64,000 bases of DNA from Adenophora triphylla var. japonica (lineage: Eukaryota; Streptophyta; Magnoliopsida; Asterales; Campanulaceae), in the NCBI GenBank assembly GCA_022495995.1, contig JAFEMH010002493.1, forward strand, positions 1-64,000, read 5' to 3'. Made by a program: the position numbers and the translations under genes. The notes beneath the pieces were generated by a model, which searched no databases, had not been told where the DNA came from, and saw only the letters and a program-made list of their open reading frames with translations. Shown piece by piece: positions 1-11,431 of the stretch (its first letter is position 1; each line of letters starts with the position of its first letter).

Positions 1-835
1 ACCAAGTACTTCACAAGGAAGGCCTAAGCAACTTGGAAGAAGATCCGTAAAAGGTGGAACAAGAGCCGATCGGGCCAAACAAAGCCGGCCGAAGCAACTC
101 ATGGACAAGCTCCAGGGCCAGTAACTCGGCAAGATCTCGTGAGGCCTCAAGCCAAATTCCGTCCGAAGAGCATTCTCGACACACCGCCCCCGCCGGATCC
201 ACAATCCTACCAACTATTCACAATGAATTCTTGGTTCTGAAAACCCCTCTTCGCGGTGAAGAATTCAAAAACTCTCTCCGTCAACACTCCCGCCTTCAAC
301 AAGCGGGACGAGCTCCGCATTCGAGCTAGTAATGCCCAAGACAAAAGCAAGAGACTCCGCAGACGATGCTTGGGACGAACCACCGCTCCACCTCGCTTCT
401 TCAAAGAAGAAATTAGATGCCGGATCTAATCGATTTTGTTTCGATAACTCGTGATAGCAATGATCGGGAACGTGACATAAAGCCTTTCAAGCCCCATCTC
501 CTATCAAGCTCATTGCCACTCAATAATCGCCACATTCTCCTGACCCACCGCCAAGAAAAAGGACATGATCGAACAACTTGGTCTCGACCCCTCGAGTCCT
601 AGAGTCTAGTGTCAAAACTCATCCCGAGTCCATTAGCTTTGAATTTGAGTCTCTCGAGTCATCTGATGGCCTCACGCCGTAAGATTACGAACTCATTGCC
701 AATAATGTATTCCCGTATGCTCTTAATGAATGCTTCGATCTTTCCGAGTATCCTCTCATTGCATCTTTAACAACCGATAAAATTAACTAACACACAAACA
801 AGCTAATAACGATTCACTCTCGATAAAGAAGCGCA
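1..835 (+). other. Decayed region upstream of RT
   Basis: By position this should hold the gag-protease end or the gag-RT linker of E1. Only short open frames remain and I could not recognise a zinc knuckle or a protease D-S/T-G motif. Codon use resembles the downstream pol (C-rich plus strand), so it is probably decayed coding sequence. Confidence 0.35.
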
Positions 836-841
836 TACATT

Positions 842-1965
842 AAAATGAACAATACATTAAGCACATCTTTAAGCATGTTGTCAAACGAGAGAAAAACCGG
901 GCCCAAGCCGCGAGGAGGTTTTAACCAAAGTGAATTTGGGAACCGCCAAGAGCCAAAAGAGACGCAAATCGGAAGTTTCTTCACCGGCACAGAGCAAGAC
1001 GCACTGATCGCACTCAAGCCAAAGAGTTCGTGGACGTGTTCGCTTGGTCTTACCGGAGACATGCCCGGATTAGATCCTAACATTGTAGAGCACCGATCCT
1101 CAATCCCGAGGCTAAGCCCATCAAGCAAAAGCTACGCCGAATCAAGCCGTAATGGTCTTTACAAGTCAAAGAGGAGATCGAAAAATGCTTCGCGCTTTGG
1201 CCTTCATCAGGTGATCGAGTACCCTGGCACATGGCTCTCCAATATCAAGTCACTCCGGCCACCAAGGCCAATGGAAAAGTACGCCGTTGCTATGACTTCC
1301 GAGATCTCAACAAAGCAAGTCCCAAGGACGATTTTTCCACTACCCAACATCGACATGTTGGTAGACACTACAAACACTTCAAGTCAAGTCCTTCAAAGTG
1401 GACGGTTTACTGGCTGCTACAATCGGGGATCAAGATGGCCGAAGAAGACCAAGAAAAGACAAATTTTCACAACTCCCTGGGAACCTATCACATACGCAAT
1501 GCCGTTCGGACTAAAGAACGCCGCTACTCTACCAACGGCAAAGAACCGCCCTCTTCCACGATATGATCCACAAAAGAGATCGGGTGTACGCCGATGACAT
1601 GATCGCTCACTCAAAAGGGATCGACGGACAACACCTCACACTCCGAGAAAATTCTTCACCGCCTCCGAAAACACTCAATGAGGCTTAACCCCGCCAAATG
1701 CACATTCGGGGTTACCCGAGGCAAGGTTGGGATACATGGTCACCGAGAGAGGCATCGAGGTTGATCCTCAAAAGATCAAAGGCTATCATCGAAATGAGAC
1801 CACCGCAAACTCACAGAGGTGAAAAGCTTCATGGGCCGCCCGCAATATATCGCCCGCTTCACAACCAATTGACCTCTATGTGCGAGCCAATCTTCAAGCC
1901 GATGAAGAAGAACGCCGACATCGAATGGAACTCGAATGCCAAGATGCCTTTGAGAAAATAAAGCA
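842..1965 (+). pseudogene. Gypsy reverse transcriptase relic (E1)
   Basis: Reverse transcriptase of the E1 polyprotein, broken over three frames. Landmarks in order: DMPGLDPNIVEH (about 1060-1095), the lead-in of Tat RTs; DFRDLNKASPKDDF (about 1280-1330); the stretch IKMAEEDQEKT (about 1430-1460); MPFGLKNA (about 1500-1522); VYADDMIAHS (about 1585-1615), which keeps both catalytic aspartates although plant elements usually have YVDD; LNPAKCTFGVT (about 1685-1715); and a thumb or connection stretch ending near ECQDAFEKIKH (about 1935-1965). The frame changes every 50-150 bp through one- or two-base gaps. It is clearly not translatable. The family call is secure. Confidence 0.9.
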
Positions 1966-1984
1966 TACCTTGTGAGTCCTCCGA

Positions 1985-2890
1985 TTCTCTCGTCCTCCCC
2001 ACGAGGAAAAGCCACTGTTGCTATACCTAACCGTGACCGACACCGCAGCTGGAGCCATGCTCGTCAAGAAAAGAAGGAGTCACGGTCGAAACGCCATCTA
2101 CTTCACTGCCGAAAGTTTCAAGGCAATAACTCAATTACTCACTCGAGAAAACCCGCGCAGCCTGTATGGGTTGTCGGGAAACTACGGCACTACATGCAAG
2201 CCGCACACAAGCACACTTGGTTTCCAAAATGGACCTGGGCCAAGTACCTCTTCGACAAACCATCTCTCGCCAATGAGGCTCGCCAAATGGTCTTTCTTCC
2301 GGCAAAGTGGAACTGGACATCAAGTACGTAAACCAAAAGTCAATCAAGTGGACGGCCATGGCCGAACAACCGGCCGATTTCCCAACCGACGCAGGCTCGA
2401 GGCCCCGAACCACAATTTCCTGACGAGGGAATCTTTCGCAATCGAAGGCGAAAACCGATGGCAATCGTTCTTCGACGGAGCGGCCAACCAAAAGGGAAAC
2501 GGCATCGGTATGCTCTTGGTGGATCCCAAGGACGAGCACACCCCAATTGCTATAAAGCTCAATTTCGAGGTAACCAACAATGCCGCCGAATATGAAGCTC
2601 GCGCCGCCGGACTACAAGCCGCACTCGAGAGGAATGTCCAAACTCGAAGTTTATGGGACTCACTTGATCATCAACCAAGTCTCCAACAAGTGGAAAACCA
2701 TAGACCCGGCTTGCAAAAAATACCATGCTCGCATAGAGGACCTCATCACACACCAAGAGGTCACCTTCCATTACTTGCCAAGAGACCGAAACAGTTCGAT
2801 GCCTTAGCCACCTTGGCCTCCTTGTGGAAATCCCCGAAGGAAAAGCAATCAAACCCTTCAAAGCTCTGGACGAAAGGAAATTCCCGCCTA
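1985..2890 (+). pseudogene. Dual RNase H domains (Ty3-type plus archaeal-type)
   Basis: Two RNase H domains follow RT. The first (about 1990-2340) shows LLYLTVTDTAAGAMLV, AIYFTAESF and VGKLRHYMQ, typical of the connection/RNase H part of Ty3 elements. The second (about 2440-2810) starts FFDGAANQKGNGIGMLL, passes through FEVTNNAAEYEA and, after a frame change near 2645, continues KLEVYGTHLIINQVSNKW and PRDRNSSM. This second domain belongs to the archaeal-like RNase H type acquired by Tat elements. The D in FDGA and E in AEYEA, usual metal ligands, remain. At least three frameshifts break the region. Confidence 0.85.
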
Positions 2891-3019
2891 CCGTTGTGAG
2901 ATCGAACTGTAACCTAAGCCCGTCAACGAGCCATGGTATAACCAGATTTTCCAATACCTCAAGAGCGGGAAACCACCTTCATGAACAAGGAAGACCCACA
3001 CACGTAAGGGGTCAAAACC

Positions 3020-4190
3020 AAGAGCATCATGGCCCTAAAACGCCTTGCCTCTCACTTCGTCATCCCCTGGGGACATGCTATACAAGAAACGCTACCACGG
3101 GCTACTCCTACGCCGCATCAGGCCGGGCCAAGAAGAAGCAAGCAAGTTCATGAACGAAGTCCACAATGGGGCTTGCGGTCCCCACATGAACGCTGCAGCC
3201 CCGATGCAAATCATTCTCAGATGGGCTACTACTCGGATCTCCACGGAGGCGCATTGCATCCACTTTGTCCGAAGCCGCGACAAGTGCCAACGGTTCTCCA
3301 ACCTCAATCATCTACCTCCCCACGATCTCTACCGCATGACTACACCTCGCCCTTTCGCCACTGGGAATTGACGTCATCGGGAAAATCGCTCCGCCAGCAA
3401 AGAATCTGGCCACGAGTTCATCTTAGTAGCCATCGACTACTTCACCAAATGGGTCGAAGCCAAGTCCTACAAGGTACTCACCTCCAAGAAGGTCGCGCAT
3501 TTCCTCAAGGAAAACATCATCTCTCGATACGGCATCCCAAATGAGGTCATATCGCATAACGGCTCACACTTCGAAGGGGAATTCGGCTGCATCGCCGGCC
3601 GAATTCAAGATCACACGTCACAAATCTTCTCCCTACCGGCCACAAACAAACGGCGCCGTGGAAGCAAAGAAACAAAACCTCGAACGGATCATCCGAAAAT
3701 GACCACCCGAGGACGAGATTGGCCCGAGAAGCCGCACCTTGCACTTTGGGGCTACCGCACATCGGGCCGTAATGCCCACGGAGAAACCCCATTTGCCCCG
3801 ACCTACGGATGGAAGCAGCCCTTCCCATCGAGCTAGAAATTCCTCACTCCGAGTGCCGCCGGAAAATGACATCAACGAAGTCGAATGGCTCCAAGCCGAC
3901 ATGACGAATTGGCTCGCTAGACGAGCGACGACTAAAGGCCATGGAACACGTCCGAGCCTATCAAAGCAGATGGCTAGAGCTTTCGACAAGAAAGTCAAAT
4001 CCCGAGACATCGTGGAAGGTGACCTCGTACTCAAAGAAAAGCCTCCCACTCGAACCAACCCATCTGGGAAAATGGGAACCCACATGGATCGGCCCTTTCG
4101 TGGTTCAAAAGATCTTCTCCGAGGCGCCATGAAGCTGCATCCTAGACGGCAATCCCTTCATGAATCCAAATAATCTGAAGCAAACTTCGC
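3020..4190 (+). pseudogene. Gypsy integrase relic with D-to-H change
   Basis: Integrase end of the E1 polyprotein. The core runs EFILVAIDYFTKWVEAKSY (about 3415-3470), then ISRYGIPNEVIS and HNGSHFEGEF (about 3520-3585). The position that is normally D in the SDNG motif, the second residue of the D,D-35-E triad, is H here, so this copy would be inactive even without its frameshifts. Farther on come the TNGAVEA-like stretch (about 3645) and the C-terminal VKSRDIVEGDLVLKE and GPFVVQKIFS segments (about 3990-4120), typical of Tat integrases. Reading frame is lost several times. The polyprotein ends near 4190 with NPNNLKQ, a common Tat terminus. Confidence 0.88.
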
Positions 4191-4248
4191 AGATACTTCG
4201 CCTCGAAGAAGAACAACTGCGGCATCTCTTGGCACTCCATGTAGTGCC

Positions 4249-4301
4249 GAACTACGCAGCACTGAGCCCTCTAGTCCTGGGAACGTAGGCAACCTTAATT
4301 G
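4249..4301 (+). other. Conserved CGAACTACG...ACGTAGGCAACC motif
   Basis: Just after pol, CGAACTACG is followed about 35 bp on by ACGTAGGCAACC. The same paired motif recurs at 12,025 and 12,213 in E1 and, on the other strand, at 60,055 and 60,580 in E3. Its role is unknown to me; its position suggests a boundary or processing element of this family. Confidence 0.5.
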
Positions 4302-4510
4302 GTCCGGTTTAAAAATACACAAAAAGTCAAAAGTTTGAATGTCAATCAAGACTTCCATCAAGCTACGCACTTTTCAAGAACACGCCTGCCAGCCACCTTG
4401 ACCAAGTCAAACGACGGCGGCAACATCAAAGGACATCCGAGGGTCACTCAAAGATCAAACGACCGACCATGCTCGCTTTCCAAGCCAGGGCTTCTTCGCC
4501 TCACGCTTCA

Positions 4511-4625
4511 AAAAAAAAAGAGCTCGAGCAAGGGCTCACAAAAAAATAAAAAGAGAGCTCGAGCAAGGGCTCACAAAAAAGAGAGCTCGAGCAAGGGCTC
4601 ACAAAAAAAAACAAAAGAAGCTCAA
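4511..4625 (+). repeat. GAGCTCGAGCAAGGGCTC short tandem repeat
   Basis: Three full copies and one partial copy of a roughly 30-35 bp unit, GAGCTCGAGCAAGGGCTCAC plus an A-rich spacer. It sits in the untranslated stretch between pol and the first antisense gene. Confidence 0.8.
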
Positions 4626-4985
4626 GCGTAAGCCGCGAAATTGAGGTCAAGAGCCCGACGCCAACAAAGAGGCAAGGAAGCTACGAAAAAGACCGTCAAA
4701 ACGACTTGTCAAGTGGAGCATTCAACCTCTCACCCAAGCACAAAGCCTCAAAGAAAGGGGATTGCCGTCATGGCCTGCATCGTCACCGCAAATGCAATGT
4801 AAAAGTCCAAAGATGGACGCCGACAAAGTGCACAAATGTAAGCAAAGGCAAACAAAAGATCTTGCGTCTCGACAAAGCTTTAAAAGTAAATCACAAATCA
4901 CTAACGGTTACAACATTTCGATGAGTTCAAGCACGGTCTACTCTCAAGTTCACAACATGCTAAAAGACAAACTTAATACATTTAA
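4626..4985. other. Unassigned stretch after pol
   Basis: A-rich on the plus strand with short ORFs only. I recognise no domain, repeat or signal. Confidence 0.4.
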
Positions 4986-6553
4986 CTAATAATGTGTTTC
5001 GCAATGCAATGAATGGATACCTAGGAGGTCATTCCGCGCCATCTCGCGCTTGTCCCTCGCCATTCTTTCCTTTCTTCCCTCGTCCCCGGCGAGTCTTCTT
5101 TCGCTCCACGTGAACCAACTCGCGTCTCTCGCTCCGAGATCCGGGGGTCCTCCCCGTAGAGTCAAACAATCCAAGAGCTCTCGTGGCTTCATTCGCCCGT
5201 GCTTCGGCTCGGATCTCCTCCTCGCGAGTCCGTAAAAGAGGACCTCTCCCCGTCGCCGGTCAACTCTAGTCTCGTAGTCAAACAAAGTGTCTCCCGTCAC
5301 ATCCAAAGTGGTCGACTGTGCTTCGGAACTCCTAAGTGCAATAGCTACTACGGCAACCGGTCCTGCACCGCCGCACGCCTCGCTCTCCAAGACCACTTGG
5401 GATCGCCCAACACGCCGCTCATACCAAAGCCGATACCGAGTCGTCAACACAACGCTCCCCGACGTCTAAGGAGTACCACAGAGGGAAAGCGGAATACTTC
5501 CATACCCTCGTAAAATACAAGAAGGCACCTGAAGCCGCCATACAAAGAGGGAACTACCTCCGCAGCAGCAAGGTCATCCTGCCCCAACAAAGGCTCCCCG
5601 CTTCATCCCAAACCGCGGAAACAAGCGACGGAATATAGAAGGAGGACCAAGACAAACCCGGAACTCGACAACGTAGGACCCTTCCCGCAAGACCCTCCCC
5701 GGTCTCAATCCTCCAGCCAAGGAACCCACCAAATGATCTCGATGCGTACCAAGCCGTGCCATCCATCTCTCCCAAAGTGATCGATCCATATCCAACACAA
5801 GAGGTCAGCTGAGCAAATGACCACGGGCTAAACGACGCCTGAGCCTGGCATGGCTCGAAGTCTCTCTCGCAGCCCACAAGGTGAGCAAAGCGGGCTTCCC
5901 TCTCATAAAACGATCCCCACGCCGCGACGGCCGATACCATGAAGAGTCTCCCCAAAGACTAACGGGACAATATCCTCTCCACTTCGCAAAGGCGTCTCTA
6001 CCACATCTAGCAAAGCGCCATCACAAATGCCAAGTGGAACCGACTGTAAAAGCTGTCGCTATCACGCACAAGGCAAATACATCCCAAGAGACGCCACTCA
6101 TCATCAACCATGAACCGCTCCGCAGCCTCGTAAATGTCGATATGACCCGAATCAAGGATCATGCCCCGCACTTCTTCCAACGAAGTACGAAGAAAGTCTC
6201 GCAAGCTTCACGCTCACAAGCAAAGACCACCAATCAAAGGAAGCGAGATGGCCTCCACCTCCGGCCCTCCAATCAAAGCCCGAAAATCCTCAAAAGTGGG
6301 CACCATTTCATTGTAGGAGAAACAAGACACGTGCCTCCTAACATCCTGCAACTTCGCGGCAGCCCGCAACAAATCCCAATCAGAACCAACTCCTTAAAAG
6401 ACCAAACCGAGCAAAGACGAAACCTTACCTCGAAAGCCCGTCTCTCGATGCCTCATACGGCGCCGCATCCACGTTTTCAACTGCTTCAAGGAAGTGTGCT
6501 TGCCTCTCCCGCGAAAGCCTCGGCAAAATTCTAGGGACGTACGAAGAATCCAT
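4986..6553 (-). pseudogene. Antisense DUF7745-like accessory gene of E1
   Basis: Reads against pol. Exon 1 (6429-6553) starts ATGGATTCTTCG, encodes a polar 41-residue leader beginning MDSSYVPRILPRLSRER, and ends at a consensus donor CGAG/GTAAGG. Downstream exon sequence (about 6230-6390) reads SDWDLLRAAAKLQDV, then FSYNEMVPTFEDFRALIGG. This matches the pattern (LLRAA..FWD....F.F....TPT.EEY..LL) of DUF7745-type proteins common in plant retroelements. The tail near 5000-5200 is very basic (RKKTRRGRGKKGKNG) and ends ETHY-stop at 4986. Several frameshifts interrupt it. Its function is unknown; the domain call rests on motif memory, not a search. Confidence 0.6.
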
Positions 6554-6670
6554 GGCAAAAATGGAGGTTCCTAGAGAAAATGGGGAAGAAAGCTCGAAAA
6601 TGGCCGCAAATGGGGAAATGAGGAAGAACTGTGCACCGGAAAGCATTTATGTCCTTCCCAAAGCAAGGTT

Positions 6671-6713
6671 GGTCCGTACGACCTCTTTGCATGCTAAGTA
6701 TGTCCGTACGACC
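6671..6713. promoter_or_regulatory. Palindrome doublet upstream of antisense gene 1
   Basis: GGTCCGTACGACC and TGTCCGTACGACC, 30 bp apart, each missing one base of the full GGTCCGTACGGACC palindrome seen elsewhere in E1. Each is followed by TCTTTGCA or TCCTTGCA. They lie about 120-160 bp upstream of the antisense start codon at 6553. Confidence 0.7.
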
Positions 6714-6719
6714 TCCTTG

Positions 6720-7055
6720 CAAACAACTCCATTTCCTAAAGAAACAAGATAAAACCACCGTCCTCAAGAAACCTTGCTCCAAATCGCCCAAACACTGCCA
6801 AAGCCATTCCCGCAAACAAACACTACCCACAAACACACTCTCACCACGTGGCATGTACAAAAAATAAAAATAATAATAGCAACAATTTCTAGGACAAATC
6901 CCGGAATCACAAAAATGACATTACATCTTAAAATAAAATACTGTTTGCCATGCAAATACATGTGTTTTATTACAGTACCAAAAATGTCTCGTTGCTAAAC
7001 AAAAAAAAGAGGGATATGAAAAGAGGGAAAGCAAATGAATACTAATCGAATCTCG
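6720..7055. other. AT-rich spacer between antisense genes
   Basis: No gene is recognisable. The stretch becomes AT-rich from about 6860 and separates the 3' end of the PMD-like gene (7059) from the upstream region of the DUF7745-like gene. Confidence 0.5.
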
Positions 7056-7058
7056 CAT

Positions 7059-10028
7059 CATCATCCTCGCCAAGGTCCTCCAAAGAAAAGTCTGGGCATC
7101 CCAAAGAACTCGCCCGTCACATCCTCGTCGTCTGAATACCGAGCACCCGCCCGAGGCTCCCACGAAAAGTACTCGAAGGATCAAATCCGGCGAAAGGATC
7201 AAAGAAAGAAGGCTCGAGGAACCTCACCCCGTGCGCCGTGCGGGAGGCATGAACCGATAAAAGGGCCGCTCCTCGAAGGCCCCGCAGCCTCCCGAAGACG
7301 TCCCGGCATCCATGCTATGCCGCCCTCAAAGTGCTCCCTCCCCGCTGCGGCCCGGCCTCTGGCTCTAGGCGGAGGAACGCCCAATGTAATGCCTCGAAGG
7401 CATAGGCTCGTACGCCGGCACACGACGCGAAGACCGACAGACACCTTCGACGCCATCTTCTTAGCGAAGGAGCGCATCGCCACGTAACGGCGAGTCAAGA
7501 TATCGTAGGCTCTCCCCTGACTCCGCACCAACAAGAAGCCAAGGAAACGCTCATCAAATGCGCTTATACTCAACAACAAAAAGAGAAAATGCGTAAAAGA
7601 TGCCAAGATGGAAAAGAGTCAAGACACTCACCGATCTGTCGGGATCCACTCTGCATGCAAGCAGAGCTCGCTTCCGAACGGGTGCTGCATACCCTCCTCT
7701 CGACTCCGTCCCCGCGGACGTACGTGGAAATCCGGCCCCGGCATCGGAACCTCTGGGAGCTCGCGGGCCGCCTTCTCTCTCAAGCGCCAAGACTGCGGCG
7801 CCCTCGCCTTCCTCCTCACGAAGGCCCCGTACTCCTTCCATAAAATGAACTCCTGCACCGACACCGCCAAGGTACCTCTCGAAGTCAAGCACATCCATGT
7901 CCCGGAATCAAGCATCCCAAAGGGAGGGTCCCTGAGCCACGGGAAGCACACCAGTGGCCATGCCGCGTAAGACCCGCTCCCCAAGTACATGACATCACAA
8001 GTCAAGCCCCGCAAAGATCTTCCGCCGCGCCGTCACTCCTGAGCCCTCGAACTCATCCCCTCATACCGAGTCCACGGAACAAGACAAACCCTCACGGCTA
8101 TCTCTCCAAACGCTCCCGCACATCCCCGTAGGCGATGGTGAGCTTCCCCGCCGGGTCCTCCTCTTCCTCGCCGTACGAGCCCATCCCAAAGATAGCAGTG
8201 GTACGCAAAGAATGCCCCGTGATCCCTATCCCACGGGAAGCACCGGAAAACCTCATAAAACCACACTCGTGACAAAAACAGAGAAGGCTCAAGCGCAAAG
8301 ACAATGGAGAAATGACAAGTCGCTAAATCAAAAAACAAAGAATAAACTCATACCTCCAGAGCAAAGTCAAACAAAGCAACGAATCAAGCACCCTCGCTAA
8401 ACCGGTCCAAGGAGAAGTAGAGCTCGCCTAAGCTCGCTCGCCCTAAGCAATGTCGCAGCACTTATCCAGATCAGCCAAGCTCTCCAACAGCAAAGCGGAG
8501 CCGCGGTCGCGTGGTTCGAGAACAAAGTCTCTGACAAGCCATACCACAAGAAGTGAGCGCGCCAATCAAGCTCCATTGCCACCCGGCCGGTACCCCTTGA
8601 TGTAGGCCCCAATACCGGCCGTGATCTTCGCCCACGCCGCTATACAAGATGCCTGTGCCCCTCGCGAGGACGAGGCTCAAAGCCCAACAGCCTCGCCCAA
8701 GACCACATCGAGATCATATCTTCCACCGCACCGGCCTCCTCAAGGAAAGCCCGGTAATCAGCAAAGAAAGTCTGGCTGGCGTCACCGCCACCTCGCCCAC
8801 TGGGTGGAAGGTGGGGTGGTATCCCACCAATACTCGTATAAGGCCAAGGAAGACACTCTTGTTCTTCCTCGTGTCGACACTCCACTGTGTTCTCAACGAA
8901 CACACCTAGGCCGTAAGCATAAACCAGCCTCCGGACTCGGCCTACCGTCCACGGAAATATCTGCATCCGCCGCCATAGCTCCAACAATGCCTCGAGCGAT
9001 CCCCGAAGTTCATCCTCTTGGCCTTCCCGCCATAAGCTCCCGCATCCCGCAGTAAACACAAAGAAAGGTACGTCAATCACAAGATTTCTAATATAAAATA
9101 AAGGCACATATAACCCGTCACAAAACACGGCACATATTGCACATAATTTTCACATACATTATACATATAATTTTTCCATGTAACCCGTCACAAAACACGC
9201 ACACAATGCACATATTTTCACATATAATGCACATATAATGCACATAATTTTCACATATATCATGCATATAATTTTTCCCATGCAAACGTCACAAAAACAC
9301 TAAGACACACTGTACACATTTTCTCAAAAGAAAAAGGGGGATTAAACCCTACACGACACATTTTCAAAAGAAAATCCGTCCAACACTAGCACATATTGCA
9401 CATATTTTCCCCACAAAGTCTGTCACCCAAAACTATGGCACACACGGCACGACACATATGCATAACACATTTTTCAAAAAAAAATCCGTCCCTACACGGC
9501 ACACACTTTCACATATAACCCGTCACAAAACACGGCACATGTCACATTTTTTCACAAAAATTATCACTACACGATAATTTTTCTCATAATGTACATACAG
9601 AAATAGCATTAGGTACAAAAGACCAAAGCATGCATTTCATTAGAGAAGCACTTTATTTTCACAAATAAGAGCTAATCTACACATTTCTCGCACAAAATAC
9701 ACATACCCACAATTTTTACATGTCCATTTTCAACAATTCATCAAGAATTTCACAAAAAGGCATAAAATAATAACAAAAAAATTCAAAAATGCGAAAACTA
9801 AAACCTAGTTCTAGCATTCAAAAATTCGAAAGCAGGAATCAAAACGGAACAGATTTCTTACCTCCCCGACGTTCATGGAGCGACGATTATGCACCTCCTG
9901 ATTCGGATACAAGACATCCTGTTCTTCAAGATGGAACGAACGAAATCCAATTCCTTTGGAGCTCCATTCGCCGCTCAACCACTTCCCGATCAAGGCTGAC
10001 GACGACTCCTTCGAGATCCCTCCGCCAT
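7059..10028 (-). pseudogene. Antisense plant-mobile-domain (PMD) gene of E1
   Basis: Spliced gene on the strand opposite pol. Exon 1 (9862-10028, 167 bp) starts at ATGGCGGAGG, contains VERRMELQRN and EEQDVLYPNQEV after a frameshift, and ends GGGGAG/GTAAGAAA. Exon 2 (about 8390-9060) carries GSLEALLELWRRM, YHPTFHPVGEVAVTPARL and ITGLSLRRPVRW, then WRAHFLWYGLSETLFSNH and GELYFSLDR. These are the TFHLP.GE.TVTLxD, FL...L..LF and YW.LDR-like blocks of the PMD family (PF10536, aminotransferase-like). A donor G/GTATGAG and later exons follow, with an acidic tail (ARYSDDEDVTGEFFG) before the stop. E3 has the same gene with matching exon 1. Multiple frameshifts make it a pseudogene. Host PMD proteins such as MAIL1/MAIN act in gene and transposon silencing; the role of element-borne copies is unknown. 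Confidence 0.75.
9100..9625. repeat. Degenerate ACACGGCACAT/CACATATAATG repeats in PMD intron 1
   Basis: AT-rich block with repeated AACCCGTCACAAAACACGGC (9113, 9182, 9516) and many CACATATAATGCACAT variants. It lies inside the inferred first intron of the antisense PMD gene. The E3 copy of that intron is instead filled with long T tracts. Confidence 0.7.
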
Positions 10029-10183
10029 TGCAAGCAATTCAAGCTAAGAAAATGGAAGATTTTGGACAAAAATGGAGTTTTCTCTCTCTCTCGCCGGTTC
10101 ACGAACCGGAAATGAGGAAGAAGAAGCGGGGAGCCTCGGATTTAAGCCTCGGTCAAAACCTCGGGAACCTGTAAAACCAAGGT

Positions 10184-10226
10184 GGTCCGTACGGACCTCT
10201 TGCAACTGTGTTGGTCCGTACGGACC
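10184..10226. promoter_or_regulatory. Perfect palindrome doublet upstream of PMD gene
   Basis: Two perfect copies of GGTCCGTACGGACC 29 bp apart, followed by TCTTGCAA and TCTTTGCAAGG. They lie 156-198 bp upstream of the antisense PMD start codon. E3 has a different palindrome at the matching place. Confidence 0.8.
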
Positions 10227-10344
10227 TCTTTGCAAGGGGTGGCCAAATTACTTTCCCGCCTCTTATAATCTTTGCCCCCGGCCGTCCTAAGGCCTTTTCC
10301 AAGAAATCCAAGTGCGTAATGGTCCCTAACCCTTCAATTCAACC

Positions 10345-10815
10345 ACCGGCCGTCGGCCGTAAGACCGGTCCTCGCCCACTTCAACGGCAACTCAATCTGG
10401 CCGTCGCGTAAGACCGGCTCGCCCACTTCAACGGCAACTCAATCCTCGCCATCGCCGTAAGACCGGCCTCGCCCACTTCAACGGCACCAACCACCGGCCA
10501 TCAACGTAAGACCGGTCTCGCCACTTCAACGGCAACTCAACCACCGGCCATCAACGAAAGACCGGTCTCTCGCCCACTTCAACGGCAATTCAACCACCGG
10601 CCAAGCCGTAAGACCGGTCCTCGCCCACTCCAACGGCAATTCAACCACGGCCATCGGGCCGTAAGACCGGTCCTCGCCCACTCCAACGGCAATTCAACCA
10701 CCGCCGTCAAGCGTAAGACCGACTCGCCCACTTCAACGGCATTCAACCACTGCCGCCAAGCGTAAGACCGGTCCTCTCGCCACTTCAACGGCAATTCAAC
10801 CACCGCCCGCTCAAC
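10345..10815 (+). repeat. About 50-bp tandem array (CGTAAGACCGG unit)
   Basis: Nine to ten copies of a unit running CGTAAGACCGGTCCTCGCCC, ACTTCAACGGCAA, CTCAACCACCGGCC. Copies differ by point changes and one-base gaps. It lies between the PMD gene and the LTR. Its CGTAAGACC core recurs in the E3 array at 60.7-61.8 kb. Confidence 0.9.
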
Positions 10816-11430
10816 GGTATTCAAGAAGGGAGCCTAACACCTCCAAAGACGAATCCCAAGGCACGAGACGCTCCAAACGACGCCCGACGGTACCCGGCAA
10901 GAAGGAGCCAACACTCTCCCAAAGACGAATATCAAGGCACAAGACGCTCCAAACGCTCAACGACAACTCAACCACTGCCTCAAAAGGTCCGAAGTCATCT
11001 TCCCAATGTAAAAGTGGCCCCTACAAGGTCACGCATCCTCAGCAATTCAAGCACCGGCAAGCCGATGTAAGCCCGAATCTCGCCCACTTCAACGGCAACG
11101 CAAGCACCGCCATCAAAGTAAGCCCGAGCTCCTCCCCAACAAGTCAAAGTGGAAGTCATACAAGACCGCATATCCTCAAAGACCGACCATCATCCTTGCC
11201 CACTCAACGGCAAAACAAGCACAAGAAGGAGCCAACACCTCCGAGTACAAGTCCCAAGGCACGAAGCGCTCCAAAACGCCAAATGGTGAAGCAATCACCG
11301 CCGTCATCCTTGCCCACTTCAACGGCAACGCAAGCACCGGGCAAATATCGTAAGTCCAACCTTCTACATCAACATGCAAAACACAAAGGCATCTACGCCT
11401 CGAAGCACAAGGCAGCCACGCTCCACAATC
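10816..11430 (+). repeat. Mixed degraded repeats
   Basis: Recurrent pieces such as AGGAGCCAACAC, AAGGCACGAGACGCTCC and CCCACTTCAACGGCAACGCA show degraded copies of the flanking arrays. No coding signal. Confidence 0.6.
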
Positions 11431-11431
11431 G

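Noticed and set aside
845..1597. A 250-residue plus-strand protein as an independent gene
   Set aside because: It is a frame-mixed translation of the E1 RT region.
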